Source: Saccharicrinis sp. UBA6048 (lineage in GTDB: Bacteria > Bacteroidota > Bacteroidia > Bacteroidales > Marinilabiliaceae). Taken from it: a stretch of 26,316 nucleotides of DNA. The notes beneath the pieces were generated by a model. It saw only the letters and a program-made list of their open reading frames with translations. It did no database searches and was not told the DNA's origin. Where the stretch lies: NCBI GenBank assembly GCA_002429115.1, contig DIYS01000035.1, positions 1 to 26,316 of the forward strand. The letters run 5' to 3'. Position 1 is the first letter of the stretch; the number at the start of each line of letters is the position of its first letter. A program made the translations under genes and the position numbers. Shown here piece after piece: positions 8,408 through 16,287 of this stretch.

Positions 8408-9094
8408 TTAAACAGCCATTGGTTTAATCGCTGATTTTCGCCTGTATAATGTTTTTTGCCAGTAATTGTATAAATCCAGCTTATCGCTTCGTGAGATGCC
8501 TTCGGTTTGCACCAGCTGGCTTCGCTTGGCCAATACAACTGAGCTTATGTAGTTACTCATTCCGTTGCAAACCATGTAGGCTATATTTAAATCGCTTACC
8601 TCATTTAGTGCCATTGGACTACGACGACATTGCACAATCAACTTAATTGATGTGGCACTTAGTAATTCGGCTAATACCCTGATTTGATGCTTGCAGGCAG
8701 GTAAGTTAACATCGCAAGAAATAAGAATATGCGAATAAAGTCTTTGTTCTTGTAATGAGTTTATCAGTATTTCCAGCTCAGACCTCGTTTCAGGAAGTTT
8801 AATAATAGATGCATTTACACCATATAATTTGCATAGTTTCTGAATATGCAAGTCATCCGAATTGTTAGCAACAATCAGCAGATCTTTATCAAAATCAACG
8901 ACCGATGAGATAACAGTTTCGAGCGCAAATTCACGTGTTCGTTTGAAACTGATGGTTTCGTAACCGGTCAGGTAAAAATCTTCCGGTTTGATCCGCGCTT
9001 TTGTCATTAATGAGAGTAATTCCGTATTTACAGCATCGTCCAGCTCTATCTTCTCCTGAAAGCTTTGTCGTGTAGAATTAAATACGCTTATCAT
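8408..9094 (-). CDS. Degenerate class V aminotransferase-like protein (PhnW-type fold, probably not a PLP enzyme)
   Basis: A 228-residue protein of unknown role. Its second half follows the layout of 2-aminoethylphosphonate:pyruvate aminotransferases: YSHILISCDVNLPACKHQI at the place of the shared VHCETxTGxLNP strand, then KLIVQCRRSP where the family has LIVDAxSSFG, then AYMVCNGMSNYISS where it has FLVSSANKCIQG, and finally SRSDKLDLYNYW, close to the family's SRSLSLDLYDQW. The aspartate that holds the PLP ring and the lysine that binds PLP both look replaced, and much of the N-terminal third is missing, so catalysis is unlikely. The ATG at 9094 is chosen over GTG at 9100 because a full AGGAGG lies seven bases before it. 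It is a single-gene unit. The family call is from recalled motifs and is moderately sure. Confidence 0.6.
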   Translation of the reverse strand: MISVFNSTRQSFQEKIELDDAVNTELLSLMTKARIKPEDFYLTGYETISFKRTREFALETVISSVVDFDKDLLIVANNSDDLHIQKLCKLYGVNASIIKLPETRSELEILINSLQEQRLYSHILISCDVNLPACKHQIRVLAELLSATSIKLIVQCRRSPMALNEVSDLNIAYMVCNGMSNYISSVVLAKRSQLVQTEGISRSDKLDLYNYWQKTLYRRKSAIKPMAV

Positions 9095-9123
9095 AGCCAC
9101 GCCTCCTGTGTTAGTTTTCAGTA

Positions 9124-9131
9124 CAAACTTA
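9124..9131 (-). promoter_or_regulatory. -7 element upstream of the aminotransferase-like gene
   Basis: On the minus strand TAAGTTTG matches TAnnTTTG, about 30 bases before the start codon. A good -33 TTTG is not seen. An imperfect inverted repeat (ACTT...AAGT) overlaps it. The remaining intergenic sequence to 9347 shows no gene. Confidence 0.4.
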
Positions 9132-9347
9132 TGTGCAAGTTGTATACTGAATGGTTAAGTTGAGATTAGCATTTCGTTAATCGTTCATTAATACGACAAA
9201 CGATCTGTTTTACTCACGTATAAAGGTAGAGGCTTTTTCGGCAAAATTGTACCGTTATGTCAGATCCTGATCAATATTAAATGTACAATCATCTATAGGA
9301 ATTTATCATTCGTCAAATAAACACTCTGCTAACGCAAATTATCGATG

Positions 9348-10688
9348 CTAGATGTAACCTCGGGCCTTCAACTCCAGGTATTTATTTAAAGTTTCAACCG
9401 TGAGGTTTTCCGGCTCAGTAAGTACGGTATGAATGCCATGACGCTCCAGCTCTTTCACGACACGTTTCTTGTCGTAAGCAAATTTCTCCGCAATGGTTTT
9501 GATATAGATACTTTCAATATCAGGGGCTTTTGCTTTTGTAAGCGAGCTAAGCTCTGTATTTTCAAAAAACACCACCACCACCAGGTGATCATTGGCCAAT
9601 TTTTGAAGCATTGGCATCTGACGCTGGGCAGCACTCAGACTTTCGTAATTAGTGTATAAAACTAACAGGCTGCGCTGGTGAATATTGCGGCGAACAGTTG
9701 TATAAAGTGCCTGGATACTCTGCTCCTGAAACATTGTATTCTGGTTGTACAATGTCTCCATTATCAACTGCATTTGCTTGCTGTTTCGTTGGGGAGCTAC
9801 AATGCTTCTCACCTCATTATTGAAAGTGACGATTCCGGCTTTATCCTGCTTGAGCATGGCAATCTTAGATAAAACCAATGAAGAGTTAATGGCATAATCC
9901 AGTAATGTCATTCCCTCAAATGGCATTTTCATGGTTCGTCCCATGTCAATCAGGGAAATAACCTGTTGTGATTTCTCATCCTGGTACTGGTTAACCATTA
10001 GTGTACTCCGCCGCGCTGTTGCTTTCCAGTTGATGGTGCGATAGTCATCGCCTTTGGTATACTCGCGAATCTGATCAAACTCCATTTGATGGCCGATGCG
10101 GCGAATCTTTTTAATACCCACATCTGTCAGTCGATTTGATATAGCCATCATTTCAAACTGCCGCATCTCCTTAAAAGCCGGATAAACTTTCACCATTGTC
10201 TTATCCGCGAATCTTAAGCGTCTTTCTAACAGCTGCAGAGGAGATTTATAAAAAACATTTAAGGCGCCAAACCAGTACTCACCTCGTTCAACAGGTTTTA
10301 AGGAATACCTTTTGATGATGGATTCGCCGGATTTTAATTTCTGATTGATCTGAAAATTGCGTTCCTGAAATTGAACCGGTATTTCATCAATAATGGTTAC
10401 ATCAACAGGAAAAGAATAATTATTGGATATTTGAAGCTCAACTTCATTATCATCACCATTGGAGAAGCGCTCATCCAGTTTTCGATCAGCTGCAAACTTA
10501 CTTCTTGAAATAGAGAATAGCAGAAGTATTTCAAGAAGTATGAGCATCATAAACAGACCCAGTGAAATCAGTCCAAATTGGAAGAACAGCGGACCAAACT
10601 GTCCTAATGCCAATAAAAAGGCAACAGTACCAAGACTGTAATAAAACCTGGAAGTAAAATAAACGTGATTGCGAATTTTAATGCTCAT
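9348..10688 (-). CDS. DUF58 domain membrane-anchored protein
   Basis: A 446-residue protein with two hydrophobic helices near the N-terminus (about residues 20-60). A beta-rich middle and the DUF58 signature GDDYRTINWKATARR (about residues 213-227) follow. After it comes a von Willebrand A-like fold, with ISLIDMGRTM (about residues 244-253) as an incomplete metal-binding DxSxS motif. DUF58 proteins are encoded next to MoxR ATPases across bacteria and are thought to be MoxR partners in cell-envelope processes. It is the last gene of a minus-strand operon, 13 bases after the MoxR gene. The family is firm; the physiological role is not known. Confidence 0.88.
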   Translation of the reverse strand: MSIKIRNHVYFTSRFYYSLGTVAFLLALGQFGPLFFQFGLISLGLFMMLILLEILLLFSISRSKFAADRKLDERFSNGDDNEVELQISNNYSFPVDVTIIDEIPVQFQERNFQINQKLKSGESIIKRYSLKPVERGEYWFGALNVFYKSPLQLLERRLRFADKTMVKVYPAFKEMRQFEMMAISNRLTDVGIKKIRRIGHQMEFDQIREYTKGDDYRTINWKATARRSTLMVNQYQDEKSQQVISLIDMGRTMKMPFEGMTLLDYAINSSLVLSKIAMLKQDKAGIVTFNNEVRSIVAPQRNSKQMQLIMETLYNQNTMFQEQSIQALYTTVRRNIHQRSLLVLYTNYESLSAAQRQMPMLQKLANDHLVVVVFFENTELSSLTKAKAPDIESIYIKTIAEKFAYDKKRVVKELERHGIHTVLTEPENLTVETLNKYLELKARGYI

Positions 10689-10701
10689 TTGCCCGATAGT
10701 G

Positions 10702-11688
10702 TTAACGAGGTACTTCTACTGAATCAATTATTTGCTGAATAATAATCTCAGGTTTAACACCTTCCATTTCCTTTTCAGGAGTTAAAATAATACGGTGGTT
10801 AAGCACCGGTATGATCACCATTTTAATGTCATCAGGCGTCACAAAATCCCGTCCTTCAAGCGCTGCAAAGGCTTTTGCCGCATTTAAAATATTTAAAGAT
10901 GCTCTTGGACTTCCACCGAGGAATAAGGCACTGTGATTACGTGTCTTGTCAACAATTTGAGCGATATAACGTAGCAAATCATCTTCAACAATAACTTTTG
11001 CGGCCATTTCCTGATACTTAATAATTTCTTCAGCATTAACGACTGGATTCACCTGGCTCAGCTCATCCTTGTCTTCCCGACTCTGCGCATTAGCCAATAT
11101 CGACACCTCATGCTCCAAACTTGGATAATCAATCTTAATTTTAAACAGGAAACGATCAAGCTGAGCCTCAGGCAAGCGGTATGTACCTTCATGCTCAACC
11201 GGGTTTTGCGTTGCTAACACTAAAAATGGTGGCTCCATACGTCGAGTGGTACCATCTATGGTTACCTGTCGTTCTTCCATCACTTCAAACAGTGCAGCTT
11301 GCGTTTTGGCCGGGGCACGGTTTACCTCATCGATAAGAATCAAGTTTGAAAAGATAGGCCCTTTATTAAATTCAAATTCAGACTTACCTGTGTTAAACAC
11401 CATGGTTCCTAGAACATCCGACGGCATCAGGTCGGGTGTAAACTGTATGCGTGAAAAGCCGGATGAAATGGATTTGGATAATAATTTAGCCATCATCGTT
11501 TTGGCAATGCCGGGAACACCTTCAATCAGAACATGCCCGTTGGCTATAACTGCAGTTAGCAGCAAATCCAGAACTTTCTCCTGTCCTACGATAACTTTAT
11601 TAATTTCACTACGAATCCGAAACGCGGAATGGTTGAGCTCTTCCAGCGGTAAGCGGTTTTCGAAAGGTGCTTGATTTTGTTGGTCCAT
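10702..11688 (-). CDS. MoxR-family AAA+ ATPase
   Basis: A 328-residue cytoplasmic ATPase with all family motifs. Walker A is GVPGIAKT (residues 57-64), Walker B LILIDEVNRA (about residues 116-125), sensor 1 ATQNP (149-153), the arginine finger region PEAQLDRF (163-170), and sensor 2 around GGSPRASLNIL (near residue 259). MoxR ATPases act as chaperones that insert cofactors or remodel partner complexes, typically with von Willebrand A proteins. The DUF58 gene directly downstream is the likely partner, and DUF4350 and DUF4129 genes sit upstream in the same operon. The length is typical. Confidence 0.93.
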   Translation of the reverse strand: MDQQNQAPFENRLPLEELNHSAFRIRSEINKVIVGQEKVLDLLLTAVIANGHVLIEGVPGIAKTMMAKLLSKSISSGFSRIQFTPDLMPSDVLGTMVFNTGKSEFEFNKGPIFSNLILIDEVNRAPAKTQAALFEVMEERQVTIDGTTRRMEPPFLVLATQNPVEHEGTYRLPEAQLDRFLFKIKIDYPSLEHEVSILANAQSREDKDELSQVNPVVNAEEIIKYQEMAAKVIVEDDLLRYIAQIVDKTRNHSALFLGGSPRASLNILNAAKAFAALEGRDFVTPDDIKMVIIPVLNHRIILTPEKEMEGVKPEIIIQQIIDSVEVPR

Positions 11689-11697
11689 TTTTATTTT

Positions 11698-12894
11698 TTA
11701 TTTACACTGTTCGTAAAAAAATTCTATGCGTCGATTAAACTGCTCCAAATCTTCTTCGCTGATATGCTGTATCTTATCCAGATTATTGCCCATGTCAAAC
11801 AATTGCCTGATTGCCCTGATTGGCAAAGTTGATTTATCAGCCAGTTGCTGAAACACATCATCATTCATTTCAGAGGTGTTGATATAATACTTCGAGCGGA
11901 TAAAAGCCTGCAGGTACTTAAAGCGTTTGCGAGCGATATCCAAATGGTTTTTGCGACTGTAATAGAGCCGTCCTACTGTCTCGACAAAATTAACGGTACT
12001 ATTAGATGGTGGCTTAACGATAGGCACCATCCGTTGCCGGCGTGCCGACTGAAATAGGAAAAAGATAAGAACACCAATTAGGATAGTATACCATGCCAGT
12101 CGGAGGGGAAACCTGTCAAAAATAAAACTTAAAGTTGAGCGCGACTGATGATCGTATTTGATTTTGTGATACTCATCCCAAATGACTCTTTGTTTTGGCA
12201 GATATGAAAGGCATTTAAATGCATACTCGTAATTATCTCGCACCAACAGGTTGTAGTTAGTAAAGGCCTGAGGATTAAGATTGATATACACGTTTCCATT
12301 ACCTTCCTTAATACGTATGAAATTTGTTTTCCCTTCGGTATTATGTCCTAAAACACTTGTTCGAAGAGTATCATAGCCCGCGAAATAATTGTCAGTCATT
12401 CCTTTTTTGTACCAATAGCCCAATTGTCGTTTTAGTTTTCTATTGGCCAGGTTATGACTAATTGAATCGTTTAGCTCGGAATGAAAATTAAGGCTAAATT
12501 CATATTTAAGATCAAACCAGCTTTTTAATTCTTCAGAAACATCTTGTGCAGCAATGAAAATACTCCCCCCATCTTCGAGGATATCAGTCATTATTTCAAT
12601 GTCGGCCGGCTCCGGATATAAACCACTGTTAATAATGATAACATTTGTATTTAAGTCGTAATCATCATCAAAGTAGCTGTGCAGAGACGCATAGGATGTT
12701 TCGATTTCTGATTCCTCAAATAATACAGGAAGAAGATCGTATAATAATTTGCTCCCAAAAGGTTGTGTATCTTCCTTTGAAAAACTCAAAGTCCAATCGA
12801 TTGGCTTAGGTGAATAAGCAAGTGCCCAAGCGGTAATGACCACCAATAGTGGAACACCAAATAACAATAGTTTTCCTGATCCTGACTTACTCAT
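11698..12894 (-). CDS. DUF4350 domain membrane protein
   Basis: A 398-residue protein with an N-terminal membrane segment (about residues 8-26), an extracytoplasmic alpha/beta domain (GSKLLYDLLP; VIIINSGLYPEPADIE; LEDGGSIFIAAQD) resembling a glutamine-amidotransferase-like fold, a second membrane segment (about residues 268-285), and a basic helical C-terminal domain. This arrangement and its place between DUF4129 and MoxR genes fit the DUF4350 family of MoxR operons. Its function is unknown. The start codon overlaps the stop of the upstream gene by four bases (ATGA), which implies coupled translation. Confidence 0.8.
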   Translation of the reverse strand: MSKSGSGKLLLFGVPLLVVITAWALAYSPKPIDWTLSFSKEDTQPFGSKLLYDLLPVLFEESEIETSYASLHSYFDDDYDLNTNVIIINSGLYPEPADIEIMTDILEDGGSIFIAAQDVSEELKSWFDLKYEFSLNFHSELNDSISHNLANRKLKRQLGYWYKKGMTDNYFAGYDTLRTSVLGHNTEGKTNFIRIKEGNGNVYINLNPQAFTNYNLLVRDNYEYAFKCLSYLPKQRVIWDEYHKIKYDHQSRSTLSFIFDRFPLRLAWYTILIGVLIFFLFQSARRQRMVPIVKPPSNSTVNFVETVGRLYYSRKNHLDIARKRFKYLQAFIRSKYYINTSEMNDDVFQQLADKSTLPIRAIRQLFDMGNNLDKIQHISEEDLEQFNRRIEFFYEQCK

Positions 12895-13634
12895 GAATGA
12901 CCATTTTTATGAGTGAGAGAGGCATTGAAACCATCGAAATTTTCCTTTACCATAACAAAATCATCATGATCAATTTCAAACTTGCCATACCAAATAAATT
13001 CATACTTCATTGTTAACTGAAGAAACTCATCCCGAATTGCATCGGAGTTAAGTTCGTAATAGTATTCTCTGTCTGTTTTAAATGCGTTCCATCTGATAAG
13101 CCCCTGTTTATTAAGTATTCTTAAGGTTTGCAGAAACAGCACCCTGGTAGCCTCGCGATACGCTTTATTATCAATGAACGAGCAAAGCATCTTTTCGAGC
13201 CTCATCTCATCAATGTTATTGTTTTCTGCGCCAAATTTTAACTCCGCTACTTCAGTTGATCGGGAGAAAACGAACAAACCTTTTATTGGTATCCGGGCAA
13301 TTCGAATTACCAGAGCAAGAAGTGCCAGTGCCGCAAGTATAATAAGCGACCAGCCCAGGACACTTAATCCTTCATCAGATACCGTCAGATAGGAGGCGAT
13401 CCATCTTAATATTCCCATGAATAAAGACTCCGGCTCTTTAACCAGATCGTATTTATATTCGGGTAAGCCTCTAAAGTAATCCATCGTATCAACCGTTGCA
13501 CAACGGTAATCAACAATGCTATTATCCCAGGCTTCAACCGCAACTGAGTCTTTTACCAACTCAATTGGTGATGCCAGGGCAGAGAATCCTGCTAAAAGAA
13601 ATACGGAGAATAAAATATACTTTAAGGCTTTCAT
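12891..13634 (-). CDS. DUF4129-like secreted/membrane protein
   Basis: A 247-residue protein. A signal peptide (residues 1-22, hydrophobic and ending ALAS) is followed by a short periplasmic region, one membrane helix (about residues 92-113), and a cytoplasmic helical domain. The C-terminal part, with YREATRVLFLQTLRILNKQG and RDEFLQLTMKYEFIWYGKF, is typical of the DUF4129 domain found in MoxR/DUF58 operons and in some transglutaminase-like proteins. The ATG at 13634 is chosen over the in-frame TTG just upstream. It lies 6 bases after the preceding membrane gene and overlaps the next by four. Its function is unknown but tied to the MoxR system by context. Confidence 0.75.
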   Translation of the reverse strand: MKALKYILFSVFLLAGFSALASPIELVKDSVAVEAWDNSIVDYRCATVDTMDYFRGLPEYKYDLVKEPESLFMGILRWIASYLTVSDEGLSVLGWSLIILAALALLALVIRIARIPIKGLFVFSRSTEVAELKFGAENNNIDEMRLEKMLCSFIDNKAYREATRVLFLQTLRILNKQGLIRWNAFKTDREYYYELNSDAIRDEFLQLTMKYEFIWYGKFEIDHDDFVMVKENFDGFNASLTHKNGHS

Positions 13635-13640
13635 CAATTG

Positions 13641-14513
13641 CTAAGCGTTATCAGCTTCTGGGGATCCAATTTCATTTATTTTATCAATAATGCTTTTCGA
13701 ACCTTCAGTGGCACTCAAGCTAAAATACTGAAACCCGATAATGACATATACAACCACATAAAGCATATAGGTTCCAAGGGTTGAAATCAGAGAGAAAATA
13801 CCTAATACAACATGGTTGACTTCAGGCGTACCACCCTGAGCCGACACAACGCCCTGAACAACCCCATAAATTAAAGTGGGCATACTAAATACAGCTGAAA
13901 TAACTCCGGTAATAATTGATGCAATAAGGATGATTGCAAATGTTATCCACCAATTATCTTTAATTAGCTTAAAGCAGCGTCCCCAATTAACTGAGAAACC
14001 ATTTCTTTCAACCAACTTTACAATGATTATCATCGATAATGGCACCATCATATAAATGCCTGGGATAACAAAAAATAAAAAGGCGAAGGTTAAAACAATA
14101 GTAACCACTATGCCATAGCCAATAATAGGAAAGAAATCTTTGGCCAACGCACTCACAACATCAGACGTTGTAAAATTGCCTCTGCCATGACGATGATACA
14201 TGGCCATGTATTCATAGGTAATTCCTATAATTAAAACATGTGAGATCGAGCTGATCACCATCATTAAGAAATACATCCAAATATTAGGCATCTCAACATT
14301 TGGAGAGTTTTGAATCATACCTTGAAAGTATCCGGACCACACATCGGTTGTATAATAGATGGCCAAAATACTCACACCCACAAGCGGGATGATAGTATAT
14401 AAGAAAACAGTTCCGTATAGTTGTTTGAACTCTTGTTTTATAAAGCGAAACGATGCATTTATCACATCGCTGAAATCGCGCTTTTCACTTAGAATTAGTT
14501 CATTTTGGATCAT
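13641..14513 (-). CDS. Polytopic membrane protein of the MoxR operon
   Basis: A 290-residue integral membrane protein with about five or six hydrophobic helices (around residues 35-55, 80-105, 130-165, 185-210 and 235-265). The short motif FFVIPGIYMMVPLSMI resembles the proline-containing helix found in DUF4013 and glycerophosphodiester phosphodiesterase membrane-domain proteins. No catalytic residues are recognised. It is second in the operon, overlapping the 41-aa membrane peptide by 14 bases and followed 6 bases later by the DUF4129 gene. It may scaffold the MoxR partner proteins, but that is inference. Confidence 0.7.
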   Translation of the reverse strand: MIQNELILSEKRDFSDVINASFRFIKQEFKQLYGTVFLYTIIPLVGVSILAIYYTTDVWSGYFQGMIQNSPNVEMPNIWMYFLMMVISSISHVLIIGITYEYMAMYHRHGRGNFTTSDVVSALAKDFFPIIGYGIVVTIVLTFAFLFFVIPGIYMMVPLSMIIIVKLVERNGFSVNWGRCFKLIKDNWWITFAIILIASIITGVISAVFSMPTLIYGVVQGVVSAQGGTPEVNHVVLGIFSLISTLGTYMLYVVVYVIIGFQYFSLSATEGSKSIIDKINEIGSPEADNA

Positions 14514-14625
14514 GGATTATTTTGTTTTTATGTTTGCGATAAACTTGTTCCGGGTACACAAAGAAATACCAAATTATAAAAATAAGTGACAGACTGATGA
14601 TAGCGATGCTAAGCCAGTTGTCCAT
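14500..14625 (-). CDS. Small single-pass membrane peptide, first gene of the MoxR operon
   Basis: A 41-residue reading frame starting ATG at 14625: MDNWLSIAIISLSLIFIIWY, then FFVYPEQVYRKHKNKIIHDPK. It has one clear membrane helix (residues 5-24) and a basic tail, a natural small membrane protein layout. It overlaps the start of the next gene by 14 bases in a different frame, so coupled translation is likely. Homology is not recognised. Its likelihood rests on composition and operon position. Confidence 0.55.
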   Translation of the reverse strand: MDNWLSIAIISLSLIFIIWYFFVYPEQVYRKHKNKIIHDPK

Positions 14626-14749
14626 CGTATTATAATGTCTTGTAACTATAAGGGTAAAAACAAAAAATACAAAACAAAAAACGAAAATTGACCTACTGAA
14701 ACCCTTGTGAATAAAGGATTGTAGCCCATTTTGCCACTGCGCGGCGCTT

Positions 14750-14845
14750 ACCTACCAAATGTACATTTACTACCACTTTATTACCGCATAACTACCATTT
14801 GGGGCGAATGGCCAGGTGAGCTACGCCACCAAACTACCATTATTA
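14750..14845. repeat. Repeated ACTACC sites at the prophage left end (candidate transposase-binding sites)
   Basis: The core ACTACCA recurs at about 14771, 14790 and 14832 in TTTACTACCAC, ATAACTACCATT and AAACTACCATT. Two copies of TACCAAATGTACA lie at about 14754 and 14969. The 12-base palindrome AAATGTACATTT lies inside the first. Arrays of related sites at the left end are what MuA-type transposases require; which motif is bound is not known. Confidence 0.5.
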
Positions 14846-14911
14846 CACGCCAATACCCCTAAAGCCCTTATTTTACAAGGTACACACAAGCTTACTGCCT
14901 TAACACGACAA

Positions 14912-14933
14912 CCCGTTATATACGGGCTTTTTT
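14912..14933 (+). terminator. Inward-facing terminator near the left end
   Basis: The stem CCCGT/ACGGG with loop TATAT is followed by CTTTTTT on the plus strand. No phage gene precedes it, so it probably stops host transcription from reading into the repressor region or the transposase. Confidence 0.65.
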
Positions 14934-14990
14934 GGCTGCATATACACCAATACCGTAGCTATAAAAAAGTACCAAATGTACACTTAGAAT

Positions 14991-15020
14991 TGCATTAAGA
15001 CATGCATTAAGAATTGCATT
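14991..15020. repeat. Three 12-bp iterons
   Basis: TGCATTAAGA begins at 14991 and again at 15003, and TGCATT begins at 15015: an exact 12-base period. Spaced copies like these suggest cooperative protein binding, for example by transposase or a host factor at the left-end enhancer. Confidence 0.6.
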
Positions 15021-15080
15021 TTAGAGGTAAAAACAGGCTATTGATACACCTCTAAAGGGGTAAAATAGAAAGAATACCCC
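15021..15080 (-). terminator. Tandem inverted repeats after the immunity operon
   Basis: TTAGAGGT (15021-15028) pairs with ACCTCTAA (15048-15055), and GGGGTA (15057-15062) pairs with TACCCC (15075-15080). They lie about 125 bases past the last leftward gene and could end that transcript; the T-tract is short. The interval 15081-15204 shows nothing further. Confidence 0.4.
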
Positions 15081-15204
15081 ATTAAATAATATTATTGCAC
15101 CCCCTATAATACCCTAAAAAGTAATAATTAAAAGGGTGGAAAATCAACTCAATAGACATGTAATCAAGTGGTTAGTGAAGGATGTAGTGTTTTATACAGG
15201 TACA

Positions 15205-15465
15205 TTAGTGTATTATCTCCCAGTCTTCATATCCTTGCTTTTTCAATTCATCAACTGTTTCGCGGTACTCTTCCAACTGTTCCCAATTTGAAAAATAAGG
15301 CGTACCACAATACTTGTCGAATAATTTTTGTTTCTCTTCCTTTGTAAGCTCAGGTTTGTTTTCAGGGTGTAGTAAGCTCCAATAATATTCAATAAAATAG
15401 ATTGGATTATGAGTAATTCGTTTAAATTCTTTCTCCCAATCATCCGTAGGCACTACTTTTTGCAT
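15205..15465 (-). CDS. Small protein cotranscribed with the repressor
   Basis: An 86-residue, charged and aromatic protein with no membrane segment. It contains HNPIYFIEYYW (about residues 19-29), a short motif also seen at the start of some phage terminase-like proteins, and TKEEKQKLFDKYCGTPYF. Homology is not established. It starts 9 bases after the repressor stop codon, so it belongs to the leftward lysogenic transcript and should be expressed in the lysogen. Prophage genes in this position often affect immunity, superinfection or host defence, but nothing here shows which. Confidence 0.6.
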   Translation of the reverse strand: MQKVVPTDDWEKEFKRITHNPIYFIEYYWSLLHPENKPELTKEEKQKLFDKYCGTPYFSNWEQLEEYRETVDELKKQGYEDWEIIH

Positions 15466-15473
15466 ATATAAAT

Positions 15474-16169
15474 TTAATTTATTGAGTTATTAGGAACAAT
15501 ACGACTACTTTCAGTTCTAAACACATTGCCTAGTACTTTGTGGAGTCGTGTTACACAGTCAATTGGTACATCAAAAGGCTCGTGGATTAATCTGTTGCTA
15601 TTCGAGTACATTTCTTCATTAACTGAACAACACAACCAGCATCCATCATATTCGGAGCGTTGCAGGCGTTTAATTACACGATATTCAGAGGTCTCTACTA
15701 CATAATCCTGACCAAACACAATAAGGCGTTTATCAAAAACCTCCTTGAGTGCAACAATACTACCACTTTTATACATTGGGTACATACTGTCGCCATGAAC
15801 ACGCATTGCTAAGGTAGCATCGCGAAACCAATCACCGGCATCAACCCGTTCAGCAGTTTCTGACTGAGGAGCTAAATTAGCAACCTCACCTGTACCTCCA
15901 ATGGCAACTCCATCCCACAAAGGAATTAACTTCCTTTCTTTTATAATCTCACTAGTAGCTTCTTCTTTTAACATCTTGCCATTACCAGTAAGAAGCCACT
16001 CAATATTTAATGTAGAGTATATCTCTATTATTTTAGAAATCTTATCTAATCCAATACTTTTAGAAATGCTGTTTACATAACCATTTGAGGCGCCTATAGA
16101 TTTTTCAAACGCAATTACAGATAGGTTTCTAAATTTTATAAACTCTTTAAGTCTGTTTTTTACACTCAT
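15474..16169 (-). CDS. LexA-like prophage repressor (helix-turn-helix plus S24 peptidase)
   Basis: A 231-residue repressor. An N-terminal helix-turn-helix (about residues 5-60, SVIAFEKSIGASNGYVNSIS) is followed by a linker and an S24 peptidase-like domain. MRVHGDSMYPMYKSGSIV (about residues 122-139) holds the nucleophilic serine in the SM.P motif, and EYRVIKRLQ holds the candidate general-base lysine. Such repressors can cleave themselves when RecA is activated, so DNA damage may induce this prophage. The ATG at 16169 is preferred to a longer frame reaching 16394, because the extension would cover the operators and the divergent promoter. Three 17-base operators lie in and next to the gene, one inside its own coding region. 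Confidence 0.88.
   Translation of the reverse strand: MSVKNRLKEFIKFRNLSVIAFEKSIGASNGYVNSISKSIGLDKISKIIEIYSTLNIEWLLTGNGKMLKEEATSEIIKERKLIPLWDGVAIGGTGEVANLAPQSETAERVDAGDWFRDATLAMRVHGDSMYPMYKSGSIVALKEVFDKRLIVFGQDYVVETSEYRVIKRLQRSEYDGCWLCCSVNEEMYSNSNRLIHEPFDVPIDCVTRLHKVLGNVFRTESSRIVPNNSIN
16012..16028. promoter_or_regulatory. Operator O3 inside the repressor gene
   Basis: GTAGAGTATATCTCTAT differs at few positions from the two operators in the divergent promoter region. It lies within codons near residue 50 of the repressor, so binding could act as a roadblock for negative autoregulation. Confidence 0.6.
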
Positions 16170-16190
16170 ATTCAATGGAATAAAAAATAA

Positions 16191-16207
16191 ATAGGGAATA
16201 TCTCTAT
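16191..16207. promoter_or_regulatory. Operator O1 (repressor side)
   Basis: ATAGGGAATATCTCTAT, an imperfect palindrome sharing the ATAG...CTCTAT ends with O2 and O3. It lies 22 bases upstream of the repressor start codon, and its centre is 33 bases (about three helical turns) from that of O2. Confidence 0.65.
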
Positions 16208-16213
16208 TTTTTC

Positions 16214-16245
16214 TTTGATTAAAATAGAGTAATACTCTATATTTG
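16214..16245 (+). promoter_or_regulatory. Early rightward promoter of the prophage
   Basis: TTTG (16214-16217) and TATATTTG (16238-16245), separated by 20 bases, match the Bacteroidota consensus TTTG-N19/21-TAnnTTTG. The predicted start near 16252 leaves a leader of about 36 bases to the first early gene. Operator O2 fills the spacer and overlaps the -7 element, a direct way for the repressor to block it. Confidence 0.8.
16224..16240. promoter_or_regulatory. Operator O2 within the early promoter
   Basis: ATAGAGTAATACTCTAT is a perfect 8-base-arm palindrome with one central base. It lies between the -33 and -7 elements of the early promoter and covers the first bases of the -7 element. Confidence 0.75.
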
Positions 16246-16287
16246 TAACCAGTAAAATGTTTACAACCGTTTAAAGATAGATAAAAA

